Assembly: GCA_014529385.2 (NCBI GenBank)
Contig: CM043944.1
Coordinates: 67,953,895 to 68,013,894, forward strand
Direction: 5' to 3'
Length of the DNA: 60,000 nt
Source of the DNA: Adiantum capillus-veneris
Taxonomy: Eukaryota; Streptophyta; Polypodiopsida; Polypodiales; Pteridaceae
The translations under genes were made by a program, and so were the position numbers. Numbering within the stretch: the first letter of the stretch is position 1; each line of letters begins with the position of its first letter. This document shows, piece by piece, positions 24,663 to 36,166 of this stretch. The notes under the pieces were generated by a model, which worked only from the letters and a program-made list of their open reading frames with translations, did not search any database and was not told the origin of the DNA.

Positions 24663-25115
24663 CATTAGATGAAATTTCGACTCACAAAGGGGACCTTTAA
24701 TGAGTTTGAGTTAACCTCACTCTACCAAAACGGACGCATGGATAAATTTTTGCAAAAAAACTCCAAAGTTGGTAGAGGTTTGAGAGTGATAATGTCCTAT
24801 TGAAGTTATATCTACTAATATATAGCACACCATGAGATTCGTCATATTTTAGAATATTCTTTTTTTTTATTCACCTATGATGTGACAGCTCTGTCAGAAT
24901 CTAAGTAAATCAAAAAAAGAATCTTCTAAAATATCAGGAATCTCATGGCGTGCTATATATCAATAGATAGATCTTGAAGAAGACATTTTAACTGTCAAAC
25001 CTCTGCCAACTTTGGAGGTTTTTTGCAAAAATTTATCCATGGGTCCGTTTTGGTAGAGAAAGGTAAAGTCAAACTGCTTAAAGGACCCCTTTGTGAGTCC
25101 AAATTTCACCTAATG
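24663..25115. mobile_element. Foldback (long inverted-repeat) element A
   Basis: 453 bp, almost entirely two inverted arms of about 210 bp meeting near 24885. Ends are CATTAGATGAAATTT and the inverse of CATTAGGTGAAATTTGG. It interrupts the Ogre/Tat-like protease: coding text ends with TATPM before it and resumes with ETKMMDDGS after it. No clear target duplication (ATG left, AAA right). Copy B at 56536-58329 has the same structure and ends. Confidence 0.85.
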
Positions 25116-25320
25116 AAAACCAAGATGATGGATGATGGGTCTACTTCTGCTAGAATCAGAAGCTGGGATGAGAAGCATGCAATCTAGCTCCTTGTTGTTT
25201 GTGTGGACCATGAAAGGAACCGTGAAAGTATCACTATATATTGCCATATCCCTTGTGCAATTGGTTCATCCAGATTGTTGATCATCTATTATAGGTAGGA
25301 GCATTGCCAACGCAAATTCA
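25116..25320 (+). pseudogene. Ogre/Tat-like protease continuation after the foldback
   Basis: ETKMMDDGSTSARIRSW is followed by VVCVDHERN and an IPCAIGSS segment, continuing the protease-downstream region of the same gag-protease. It ends near 25320, where minus-strand element Z begins. Confidence 0.65.
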
Positions 25321-25352
25321 CTCCCAATATTTTGATATCTAAAACCCTTCAC

Positions 25353-25458
25353 TTGGAAACAAGAGATGCTGCTACAATTAGCACTTGAAGATAGTTTGAT
25401 ATCCAACTTCACTTGGGCATTTTCAAGTGCTAATTGTAGCAGCATCTCTTGTTTCCAA
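25353..25458. repeat. Perfect 37-bp inverted repeat (hairpin)
   Basis: 25353-25389 is the exact reverse complement of 25422-25458, with a 32-bp loop. The right arm is gag sequence of element Z; the left arm is an inverted copy of it. The loop carries GTTTGATATCCAACTTCACTTGG, partly repeating the sequence left of the hairpin (TTTGATATCTAAAACCCTTCACTTGG). This suggests a template-switch event. Confidence 0.95.
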
Positions 25459-25747
25459 TTATCTAACACTTCATAATTCCTATCTTCCATTCTTGGCTCC
25501 GATACTCAAATTGTTTTTGTGTTACCCTGGCCTTGAAATCCACCCAATTCACTTTTTTCAAATTGATGCAATTCTTGATTCTCAATTTTGAAATGGCTAC
25601 TCAACTATTGGTTCATATTTTGCACTTGACTTGCACACTACTGCTGCAAAATAGCAGCCATTAACCCCATAAATTGCTACATCTCTTTTTCGTTATTTGT
25701 GGACATGGTTGGATCCATCTACCCCGGTCAAGTTCGCGTCGGGTTCA
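25353..25747 (-). pseudogene. Element Z gag N-terminus
   Basis: Minus strand after the primer site: MSTNNEKEM near 25710, with stops, then the open piece from 25490 (MEDRNYEVLDNWKQEMLLQL). It resembles the coiled, Gln/Glu-rich N-terminus of gag in the Ogre/Tat-like family. It runs into an inverted copy of itself and ends. Confidence 0.45.
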
Positions 25748-25750
25748 CCA
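25732..25750 (-). promoter_or_regulatory. Element Z primer binding site
   Basis: On the minus strand TGGTGAACCCGACGCGAAC, the same class as in LARD-1, LARD-2 and the Ogre/Tat-like element. Confidence 0.65.
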
Positions 25751-26329
25751 AACTACCGGAGTGCGTATCTCTCCAATGTTGACCCAAAAAGGGTCGGGCT
25801 TCTGGCCTTATACGAATATGCAATCTAGGTGCAACCCGACGGAAATGAGTGTAGTAAGGAGCAGCTTTAGTGTTCATAAGATTTAATAGTGACACTTAGA
25901 GAGCAATTGGGGAACATATCAAAACAGAGTTAATGTCTAAAAACATACCGAGACAAGATATCGGCACTTAATTCGCACTAGCAATCAAACGATATTCCCA
26001 ATAGTTTGATATCTAAAACCCTTGATACAAATTGGTTGTAGATGCCATCGGCGATATGCTTGTTGATTTGAAATCCCCTATTCATATGACCTAATGCCAA
26101 TAAAAACAATCCATAATTGACAAATAAGCTTCACCTTATGTAACTCTTTTGCAAACCCCACCCTTTATAGTTCCCTTGCTTATCAGTTTCCAAGATTTTC
26201 CCTTTCGCTGGCTACTCGTTCAAGTTTTTCATTCTCTCTATCTTGCAGAACACATTCATTTTGCACACCCTTCTTGGTCGGACTCAATTCCTTCTCTTAT
26301 CTTGCTTTGTGATGGTTTACAAGCGATCC

Positions 26330-26429
<100 letters not shown>

Positions 26430-26535
26430 GCCGAGCTCCGCTCAAGTTGACCTGCTTCCCTCTCTTCCTTCCCTTTGTTCATGCAAACCAAATCTCATCC
26501 CTTGCTCCTTCATTCCTCCTTTGTTGCTTCAAGGT

Positions 26536-26555
26536 TGAGAGAGAGAGATAGATAT

Positions 26556-26614
<59 letters not shown>

Positions 26615-26616
26615 TA
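26536..26616 (+). repeat. Compound GA/GATA microsatellite
   Basis: GA run, then GATA tetramers, then GA again. Confidence 0.95.
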
Positions 26617-26767
26617 GAGGCCATCCTTCTTCTTTGTGAGCCGCCTTAGAGAGACTTCGGAGTGATTTTGGCTCCTTCTCTCCTCGTTCTCCTCTTTCTT
26701 ACCCATTCTCTTGCTTCCTTCTCAACATTACCCTTCCTCCTTCACGTCTTGTGTACTCCTCCTTTGT

Positions 26768-26872
<105 letters not shown>

Positions 26873-27329
26873 TGCTACTCCAAATCCGTTTCTCATTTAT
26901 CCTTCCCCTTTCCCTTTTGTTCCTCTTTCCTTTCTCCATCCCTTACTCGCTATGCCCCTTATTTTTAGGCTCTTTCCCTTTTTGTTGTTCACGTCACCGT
27001 GACAATGCGCGTGAAGCTCCACCTGATGACGTGGAAGCTAGCTTGGGAGGAGGACCAAATTCCACCGAGAAAGGACCGAAGAGGGGAACCTCGCCTTGTT
27101 GCTCAACTCTCACTTATTCACTGTGCTTATCCAAGATCTCCTCTGGCCACGACGAGCTCCCCTTTCCCTACACATTCGAGTCCTCCCTGCCTGCACGCTA
27201 TCTCCATTATTTTCCTCCTCTTCCCACACAAAAAATAAGACTAAGCCCTTACACGCGGCATCCCTTGGGTGACCTATATGCCTTGTGGATCATGGGTAAC
27301 CTTGCCTATTCTTTTTGGGGCCATTTCCC

Positions 27330-27760
27330 TCAATGAGCACCACATTGGACATATATATCAACCAATACATTGCACCACATGACATTTTTTAACATCAACC
27401 CTCGACTGACATTATCATCGTGAGTTTTGTGCCCATTTCAGTGTCAAGGATACTGCCATAGTCCATTAAGATGCAAGTGTAGGTGATTACTTTTGACAAA
27501 AGGCCTTCCCCTCATGTGCTAGAAAAGCATCTCAAGGCTTCCACGTCATGGCTATGATGAATGCATCGCAAGAGAGGACATTCTTTCTAAAGCGCTTCAC
27601 ATTCAATATACATATCAATTAAGGCATTACTAGGCATATCCCACTATCAATAGACTCCAATAAACAATATTCTTGGCAGGCACAACATATCAACCAAAGT
27701 ATTGCCTTTCACAACACATTTGGCATTTATATCGACTAAGATACTGCCAAGCATGATATT
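27330..27760 (-). pseudogene. PPR gene fragment inside the element Z LTR
   Basis: Minus strand, right to left: ILVDINAKC and GNTLVDM near 27740-27680. Next, VLSCDAFIIAMTW near 27590-27550, EALRCFSS and VITYTCILMDYGSILDTEMG near 27540-27440, HDDNVSRGLMLKNV near 27420-27390, then NVLVDIYVQCGAH near 27370-27335. These match PPR-repeat signatures (a TYTCIL helix, GNALVDMYAKCG) with frameshifts and stops. It is a decayed PPR fragment in the same relative LTR position as in LARD-2. Confidence 0.65.
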
Positions 27761-28384
27761 TCCCTTTTAGTTGAATCTCATCAAGAACTTACTTTTCTAT
27801 GAACTACATGATATTCCAAAATGTGGTTGAAGCCCAGAAATCCTAACTGGCACACTCACTCACGCAACCAATCTGGTACAAAATCGACCCCTGCTGAAAC
27901 TCAAACTGCTAATATCTTGGCAACCAAAGCTTTGATTGCCAATCTAAAAAGACCAATGTGATCCACAAAGTGAGCACTTCAGCATCACCCAATAATACCA
28001 TCCCTACCCCTTCATCCACAATTGACCAATCTGGTTCAGATCTGCAATCAATCCCAGTTTCAAGATTGCCATAACTTCTTAACCATAGCGCTGATTGACA
28101 AGCTGCAAAGAGTTATGGTTAAGAATGTTATGTCAAGCACTATAAATTTGTCTTATAGATCACTTTTTTACAGCATCACTACAACTTGACTTGCTGGTAA
28201 AAGCTCCATTTCTAGGCACTGAAATCATCATTTAGCATACATCTCAATCCTCTTGCTGACATAACAATTGCTAACATTCCTAAGTAGTATAATTATGATT
28301 AAGAAAAAATTGCTTTAAATTTTCATTAATTGCATAGTTTCATTTCTAATCACATCTTACTTGCATGACACTGTACGCAAAATT

Positions 28385-28461
28385 CATCTCTAATGGGATT
28401 CGAACCCATATCTTCATATCCACGAAGAAAGGGAGCACAACCACTTGTGTTACAGAGATGC
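28385..28461 (-). tRNA. tRNA-like sequence (pseudo-tRNA or SINE head)
   Basis: 77 nt on the minus strand. The acceptor 5' strand GCATCTC pairs with 3' GAGATG over six pairs. The T arm ATGGGTTCGAATCCCAT is a perfect 5-bp stem with the canonical loop and contains a perfect B box (GGTTCGAATCC). A D-arm-like CACAAGTGGTTGTG and an anticodon-arm-like TCTTC...GAAGA are present, but the anticodon loop appears to be 8 nt and the A box is weak. It lies 14 bp upstream of the LTR start of element Z. I assign no isotype; a tRNA-derived SINE is equally likely. Confidence 0.4.
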
Positions 28462-28469
28462 AGACGTAT

Positions 28470-31400
28470 GGCCAACGAGAACACATGCTGAAGTGGAGGC
28501 ATGGATGGTCCATTTGTACTTGTGAACAATGGTTTGGAAGGACTAGATGATGGAGAATATGGAAATAAAGAGTTTGTGGCAGTGCGTGTGAATCGACTCC
28601 ACGTTCAGCTACTGCACGGTCACCATTTTCACTTTTTGGAGGTGGACCTACAATGCTCTTTCCCCTCCTCCTAATTGCTGAGCGCTTGCAGTGGTAGTAG
28701 CCACATGACCACCCGCTACTCCCCCATCTCCATTGCCACAACAGCCCCACGAGATGCAGTGTTCCCACAACCTCTAATGTTCATGGCCACCTCATGCAGT
28801 AGTGCTACCTCTTTGTTTAAAGCTCCCCTATAGTAACCCACATATCGTAGCTCTCTTGCATGTCCCCTCAGTTTTTCTCCTTGTTGAACGTCACCCCTAT
28901 GGAGTATTCCAAGATGACACTGATTGTCATCTTCGCTCAGACAACATCACTTATCCCCTGAGGTTGTGGAAATATCATGCGTATCAAGTGGGACTATCAT
29001 CAAAGGTGACACGTGTGGTCAACTCCTAGCCGTCAATTGGCCATCTTCGCTCAGGTGGGTTGCTGGCATTAAGAGGCGGATTTTCAAGATAGACCTGGTG
29101 GCCTCAACACAAGGGCTAACGCAGGATGGCCTCACCATGAAAGGCAAAAGAATAGGGGCACCACCTAGCTTGAAATGCGGATAGGGCTCAATGACAATAC
29201 TATATAGCACACCATACACCATATCACGCAGATGAACATATTATGAATTGTGGTATGAGGTGGCCGAGAAATAAGTGGAGATAGATAGTGAGAGTTGTGA
29301 ATGTAGGTGCGTGGACTACTATTCACACAAGAGGTGGCGAACCCGCACACCAATACATGCAAATCAAGAACAAAACAACCCTAAGGTGGAAAAGCCGCAC
29401 ACCTCTACATACAACACAAAAGAAATAAACAACTTTATGACATATTCACAAATCGAGCACAATAGGAAGAATGACATAATGAAAAGAGTAGATTATTTAT
29501 GGGGAGAGATAATGGATAGAGAGGTACAAGATAGGAAGGAGGAGACCATGGGTGCCTTGTCGATGGGTGGAGATGATGACAAGGAGTGGTGTGAGGGTAA
29601 CCTTCACTCTTGTTGAATGCTGAATCCGCCACTTCAAATTACACCAAGGTATAGCAGTTGATGATCATGGACGTGGAATATGTGTTGATGAGTAGCTTGT
29701 ATGTGCATAAACTCCTGACCATTATGGTGTGATGGTGTCTCTTAATGCTCTTCTACATGGACCAACACTTCTAGCTATATTAGAAGTGTGGAGGCATGGT
29801 GTCTACGCCTCAAAATGTTCATTACTTCTAGTAACGTAGATCTTGTGTTATGGTGAGAGCGTTGTTGGTTTTGGTGATAGAGACCCCTCCTTATATAGGA
29901 AAAGAGGGTGGAATTTTCTTATTTTATTGGGAGGTGACCCACACCATGTGACCGTGGGTCGGCCATGTGTGATGCAATGATGCTTGTGATAAAGTTCCAG
30001 AGAGAGAAAATAGTAGGGAAAGAGAGAGATGGAGGGGAAAGGAGAGTAGAGGAATGGGGGTTTTTACAAGGTATGCTAGTTGTAGCTAACTTATTTGAGA
30101 GATAGGAGAGGGGGTTTTTTACAAGAGGTTGCCGAAGGTGGTTTGTGGTTGGAGAAGATAAATCCGCCACTTATAGCGGTAGTGGCTCTATCTTTGGCCA
30201 AGACTTCATTTATTATGGCTTTGTTTCTCTCACTCATGCCTTCGATTTCAAATCTAGAGTAAAAATATACAATGATTTTGTGTTAACACACAAAAGAGTG
30301 ATTATGAGGGCATAGGTGGAGTAAAAGATGATTACAAGGTTGATGTTTTTGTTTGTAATTGATGAACGTAGGCATGGACAAGCCTCCCTTGCATCAAGTC
30401 GTTTGTAGTGGTCGCAGTCAAATGCCTTTGCGGTTGTCACACTTCATTGAAGCTGTTGGCGCCAAGCGTGTATATACGAGAGCATGTGCATGTGTGCAAA
30501 TTGATGGTGGATGTAACTTGACTATTTTGGGCTTATGGGCTGATTTGTGAGAGTGTTTGGTGGTGATTATGAGAGTGTAATATAGTTATCAATTTTTTTG
30601 AAAGTGGAGCCCTTTGAGGAGAAAATAAAAGAGGGAGAAAAATGATTACCAGTGGCTCCACCGGTACTTGAGGACAAAGGCTCCTTACCATGCAAGATTT
30701 TATGCTTTGGTGAAAGCTTTTATTGGAGATTTTGTTTATCTTGATTCTCAAGTGGTCATTCACATGCCCTGTGCTTGATATTTTTATTTTTATTTTTGAG
30801 AATTCAAAAGGCGGCCCTCAGCAGCAACACAATTCTCTACGACTTCATGGAAGTAGCATGGATAGTCTCAACCACAACATGGCACTTCCCAAAATTTGTT
30901 CTACGGTGGTTTGCATGATGGTGCCTTAGTTACCAGCTATCTGAATCATTTGCACTACTTAATCTCGACCAAGAGACCACTTTACCAAAAAGCTGGTGAG
31001 ATAACAAAAAGCGATAGTGGTCACCGGCTCCTATTTTGCATGGCCCACCCACTTTGAGCCTCCCATCCTTGCATGGATTCGACGGTGCAACTACAGGTTC
31101 AACCTTGACAAAGTAGGTTACTATTTCCAAACCTCTCCCAAAAGGGAAAAAAAACCACACACCTACCTCAGGAACACTATCTATGTTGTTATTTTTTTCC
31201 CCACCTCCTCAACTCGTCCCCTACACAGTACTCACAGGAGCATTCCCTTTCTCCCCCATTTTTTAAAACTTTATGCATAGAGAGTTAATACCAATACAAA
31301 AAAAACCTCACATGTCCTTTCTCTCTCACACACACACACACCCATAATCCATGTTGCTTACACACACGTTATTTTTTGGGTATGCTTCTTTGCCTTCTCT

Positions 31401-31539
31401 CCCGCACACCCTTGTTTGCAATTTGAAGTGAGGCCATTGACGTAGAAACCCAATTCTTTGACGCTCATCAACGGAATTTGTAGGTGCCACAACCGCATCG
31501 CATTTCATCATCGCAACTCGAGGTAACCACATTGTATCA
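28470..31539. other. Interval without recognised genes
   Basis: About 3 kb with no protein similarity on either strand. TATATAGG at 29893 and a GA-rich minus-strand stretch near 30000-30060 suggest LTR or leader sequence, perhaps of Ty3-B, whose gag starts at its right edge. I could not find a primer site or a matching LTR. Confidence 0.4.
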
Positions 31540-32082
31540 ATGCTTCTTGAAGACGAAGCAAATCTTCCTTGCATTGCATACCATCATGCACTTTTGAAGT
31601 GCTCCATCATGCCGACCGATGATTCTCCTCTCCTTGATCGAGTTTCTACTGACCAACAGATCAAGCTTCTCCGACAAGATGTCCAAGAGCTCCAACATCA
31701 ACTTGTTGAACGTGAAAAACATGACCGCAACACAGATCTGAGTGACGAGAGACTTGCAAAAATTCTCAAGGCCACATTTGACAACCAAGCCATCTGTAAA
31801 GAAAAAAAAATCAATCATCATGCCTTCACTTTCTCCCGCTATGATGGCCACAAAATTGGTACTATTTTCCGTTCTTGTCTTAGTCAAATTTTTATTACTT
31901 TGCTGATGAATTCTTCTTTGAGAAGGACAAATTCAAGTGTGCTATGAACTACATGATTGGTACGGCTTCACTTTGTTTTTAACGTCACTCGCAATTGTGC
32001 ACAAGGCCTAGCCCCTTGGCTCAAGTTTCAAAACCAAATCAAGCACAACTTTTTGTCACCCCGGTTCCACTTGCAGGCTTGA
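31540..32082 (+). pseudogene. Ty3-B gag, N-terminal part
   Basis: A 135-aa open piece whose SPLLDRVSTDQQIKLLRQ and ELQHQLVEREK form a coiled coil, followed by RLAKILKATF and HAFTFSRYDGHKIG, typical of the start of a plant Ty3/gypsy gag. A shifted frame then reads KFKCAMNYMIGTASL. The frame stops where LARD-1 begins at 32083. The rest of the element resumes at 36167. Confidence 0.65.
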
Positions 32083-32809
32083 TGTTCGTGCAGATCCGCT
32101 TCCATGATGGGAAAAGGAGCAAAGGGAAGAAAAAAAAGTCTATTTGAAGCTTACACATTTATTGAGCAGTGACCAGGGCAAGGAGATCAGGAAGTGTATG
32201 TTCTATATGGTTATGAAGGCTTAAGCGTAGAGATTTTATGATTGAAGAAATTGTTTTTACATGTGAAAAGGCTCTTAGGACATACAAGGAAACTTGGGTA
32301 GAGGAAGACATGTGGTCATTGGTAAAAGGGAAAGTGTGTGAGAGAATTCACACCTCTCCATGAGGGAGTCCAAAAAAGTATTAATCTGTAAACTTTTTGT
32401 AAAACATGTTTTGGTAAAAAAGGGCAAAGAGGGACAGGGAAGAAAATATTTTAAGCATTTTTGTATCTCATGCACAGGGGCTAATTTTGCACCGATTAGG
32501 AGATATTTAAGTTTTCTTACTCTACTGGCTTAGGGAGGGAATCCATAATCTTTGAGAATTTTAATCCTAAGCCAAGGTTCCATAGCCATCCTAATCCTAA
32601 TCCAAGCTTCCATATCCACTCTAATCATATCCTCCATAGCCCACTCTAATCCTACCTTCCATAGCCTACTTAAATGCTAAGTTCTCTGCCAAAAGCTTGA
32701 AATCTATGAAGTCTATAGTGTTAAGCCCTATATTATTAGCATGATTGGATAACTAGAGCCATAACCCAAGCCATAATATCTTCCATAAACCATAATTAAT
32801 CATTTTTTG

Positions 32810-32886
<77 letters not shown>

Positions 32887-33180
32887 AGAGCAGAAGAGGA
32901 AGAACAAAGGAGAGGGATACTATCCAGGCAAGCTTGGCAGGCCAATTAAGGCAGATTAAATTGATGTAAGGAGCTTAAACTCCACAGATAACATTTAATC
33001 TAAGCAGCGGTACTGTTAGTTTTTTACTTTGGATAATCAAGCTTCAAAATCTTGTTCAACTTGTCACTTTTAAGCATTGTCCATGTTGATTGTTTCTACT
33101 ACAACTCTCTTCCTCGCACCTCTCACAGCTAGAGGCCCCACACCTTCCTGGCTCACCTTCCAAACACAAATCCCTCGATA
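32083..33180 (+). repeat. LARD-1 5' LTR
   Basis: Begins TGTTCGTGCAGATCCGC, similar to LARD-2, and ends at the family U5 (CACCTCTCACAGCTAGAGGCC ... CTCGATA). The last dinucleotide is TA rather than CA. Contains a CT/CTAT tract at 32813-32885. Confidence 0.75.
32813..32885 (+). repeat. CT/CTAT microsatellite in LARD-1 5' LTR
   Basis: CT run followed by CTAT tetramers. The same LTR position in the 3' LTR (35783-35864) is pure CT. Confidence 0.95.
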
Positions 33181-33184
33181 TCCT

Positions 33185-33203
33185 TGGTGAACCCGACGTG
33201 AAA
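33185..33203 (+). promoter_or_regulatory. LARD-1 primer binding site
   Basis: TGGTGAACCCGACGTGAAA, four bases after the LTR end. Confidence 0.7.
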
Positions 33204-33222
33204 CTAGCCAGGGTGGGAGGTA

Positions 33223-34187
33223 AAGATGGAGATGCCAGAACAGTTGCTGTAGTTTATTGAAGATTACAATTCCAATGGATTTGATAAAATTCTACCAGTT
33301 GTAGATTTGCCAAAAATGCTAGAATTAGTTCAGGGATGTTTGCAAGAACTGAAACCAAGAAGATGAAAAAGAAAATTGCCCATGCAGTGGAGATGGCACT
33401 TGATGCCCTACACATGAACAGTGTGGTATTTTTAAATAACATGATCCAGATGGACTCCTTTCATGTTATAAAACGGAGATGAAGAGCCGAGGAATTCCAA
33501 AAGATCGGATGATGTTGACTTTTGAATAATTTGTAGCCTCTACATTTAAAGATAAGGTTCGAGAATTGGTAAAAACATATCCCACACAATGGGACTTTTT
33601 TGCAGATGGGTTTGTTCATGAAAGCTCATGGATTACCGAGTTGTCCTAATGAAGGAGATTACCAAATGAAGCCAGATTGTATTATGTAAAGGAGAAGGGG
33701 ATCAGATGCAATTTATTAACTATGATGAGTTTTAAGAACATATTTCTGCGAGTAAAGTCAAGGCAAATACATCTTTGTTAGTAGAAGATTTAGCTTTAGA
33801 GGACCATATTTTAAGAAACTAGCAAAGGTAAACAATGAATTAAATGCTGAAACAAAAATATAAGATTTTTTTTCAAAGATTGCTCGCATGGAAGTTACCT
33901 CCGATAATGGATCTAGTGAAGCTCTAGACGGTATAACAACTGTTTTTCAAGCTACTGACCTTGGGATGGGATGTATTCAAAAAGTCTATCAAGAAGACGA
34001 GCCACTACATGCTACTAATGGATCTATGGGCATTTTAGTTGAGAAGGACAACAAGTTTATGGAAGATGATTCCATCACTAAAGCTATTATATACACAATA
34101 CCTAAAAAAGTGCAGGACGTTGATGAGCCGACACAGGATATGCTTGAGGCTATCCCTTCAAGAGGGGTGCCAGATGAACCTTTGTAG
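33223..34187 (+). pseudogene. LARD family conserved protein, LARD-1 copy (part 1)
   Basis: Starts at an ATG near 33223 equivalent to the LARD-2 start at 49244 (MEMPEQL vs MEILAEL). It is broken by stops; the open part is 33888-34187 (99 aa), with LGMGCIQKVYQEDEPLHATNGS and a second DEPL. LARD-2 has the same segments at 49790-50371. The recurring acidic DEPLxxxNG-type motif is visible in both. I do not recognise a family. It resembles neither gag zinc knuckles nor polymerase. Confidence 0.5.
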
Positions 34188-34579
34188 TGCTATGATGGGC
34201 AATTAAGTAGCTTAGATGTATATGAGGAAGTAGAGGAAGACATTGATGAGTTGAAGATTGTCTACATCATGTCAGTTGTGAGAAGGTTATCCATGGAGTT
34301 TCTACTTCTATGCTTATACATGGACTGCATGAGGAGGCTAAAGCTTTTTAACATGCTCAAGATCAAAATCCAAGGATACCTCTGCTGATACAGGTCTAGA
34401 TTGTTCCAAGGTTCTTCATGATGGCTATGAAGATAAAGGGGGTGATGATGCTAAATCACCATGGGTACTGAAAAAGGTGTACATGTTCTTCATTTCCTTG
34501 GACCGTATGCCAATTATGGTAGAATTTGGATTCTATATTTCCTAAATGATGCTTATGTCAGTAATGTCTTGGCTGCCAG

Positions 34580-34830
34580 TTAAGGGAGTCAGAATTGTTT
34601 CATGCTTTTTCGTAATGAGATTAGGTTGCCAAAAGTTTATGGGATGTGGGTGTTGCACTATGCTTTAAGTGATGCTCTAGTATATTGTGGGGCCCATCAA
34701 TACTATGTCCTCTTAATGGTATTTGATCTAGGAGATCCTAAGGATCCTCAAAAGCAGGTTCAATATGATGTTTACTTGTGGATATGCATTTTTGTTGCAT
34801 GCAATTTGATATAAGAATAGCACACCTATA
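34580..34830 (+). pseudogene. LARD family conserved protein, LARD-1 copy (part 2)
   Basis: An open 70-aa piece (34602-34814) with LPKVYGMWVLHYA, ALVYCGAH and VFDLGDPKDPQKQVQY. LARD-2 has LPKFYVMWLLYYA, SLVYCGGH and ALGDSKDLQKQVHY at 53110-53270. Conservation at protein level in two diverged copies suggests past coding. Function unknown. Confidence 0.5.
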
Positions 34831-35530
34831 CCAAAAATGTTTAATGTTCATTGATACAAAAAAAGTATTGTCGTGTGGATATTATGTTGCTCCAATATTC
34901 GAGCAATTTCTTATTATCCCATTCGATCGTGTGGGCTATTGAAGTGCAGCTTCTAGATTTAAGGATATGAATTACTTTATTGTAGCAGGTTACTTGGCAC
35001 TAGGTTTTTTTTTTAGATTTATTCTATGAAGAAAAGAATTTTGGGTTTTGTGCTCCGTAATCTTACATGGCTAGCTTCCAATTGAAATCTTTGGACAATC
35101 GATAAAGTATCTTCACATCTTTTGAGTTGGTTCTTCTATTAGAACATGAAGTAGAGGACTTGACGACCATTCTGTGTGCAGACAGAGTAACAAATACTTG
35201 AGTTTGACAGGGTTCCCTAAAGAAAACTTGATGGTCAAGCCATGTGCATCATCAACTGGAGCACTTAAGTCTGGCAGGATTCACTAAATAGTATTTTAAT
35301 AATTGAGTGCTTTGGAGACACAACATATACAGTTCAAAGATTTTCAATGGACAGCTATCAAATAATTGAACTAAACCATTGATGGTATGGTTTAAGCCTT
35401 ATATTTTTTTACATGTACTTACAAGTTATGTGAGCTTGAGGATGGATAGGGGATTTAAGTGCTTATAGCAAATGTAGATTGAAGACAGTTGGCACAAACT
35501 GAAGGCTATGCAAGTTCAGAGAGGGTGGAA

Positions 35531-35779
35531 TTCTAATCCTAATCTAAGCTTCCATAGCCATTCTAATCCTAGTCCAAGCTTCCATAACCAATCTAATCAA
35601 AGCCTCCATAGCCCACTCTAATCCTACCTTCCATAGCCAAATTATACGCCAAGCTTTCTACCAAAAACTTGAAATCTATAAAGTCTATAGTGCTAAGCCC
35701 AATATTATTAACCTGATTGGATTGAAACCATAACCCAAGCCGTAATCTCTTCCATAATCCATAATTAATCATTTTCCTA

Positions 35780-35867
<88 letters not shown>

Positions 35868-36166
35868 CTTAAAGCAACAAAGGAAGAACGAAGGAGAGTA
35901 TTACTATCAAGGCAAGCTTGGTAGGCCAATTAAGGAAGATTAGACCAATGTAAGGATCTTAGACTCCATAATTAACATTTAATTTAAGCAGCAATATTGT
36001 TAATTGTCGGCTTTGGATAATCAAGCTTCAAAATATTGTTCAAGCTATCACTTTCAAGCACTGTCTATGTTAATTGTGTCTGCTACAACTCTCTTCGTCA
36101 CACCTCTCACACAACTAGAGGCCCTGCACCATCCCGGCTCACCTTTTGAACCCAAACCCCCCGACA
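35531..36166 (+). repeat. LARD-1 3' LTR, 5'-truncated
   Basis: Aligns to about 32569-33180 of the 5' LTR. It is preceded by a purine-rich GAGAGGGTGGAA like the LARD-2 polypurine tract, so the missing part seems to have been lost precisely at the LTR edge. Contains a CT tract at 35783-35864. Confidence 0.7.
35783..35864 (+). repeat. CT microsatellite in LARD-1 3' LTR
   Basis: About 82 bp of uninterrupted CT. Confidence 0.97.

Larger units (their letters stand above)
32083..36166 (+). mobile_element. LARD-1: non-autonomous LTR retrotransposon
   Basis: 5' LTR 32083-33180, primer site at 33185, a 2.35 kb internal region, 3' LTR 35531-36166. The internal region is homologous along its length to that of LARD-2 and encodes no recognisable gag, protease, RT or integrase. 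The 3' LTR lacks about 480 bp corresponding to the start of the 5' LTR. Flanks CTTGA and ACATG do not match, so no target duplication is seen. It splits the gag of Ty3-B. Confidence 0.75.

Noticed and set aside
24663-24790. Continuation of the protease frame (MKFRLTKGTFNEFEL) through the foldback left arm
   Set aside because: The true protease text resumes after the foldback as ETKMMDDGS, and the same left-arm sequence occurs in foldback B in another context, so the reading is accidental.
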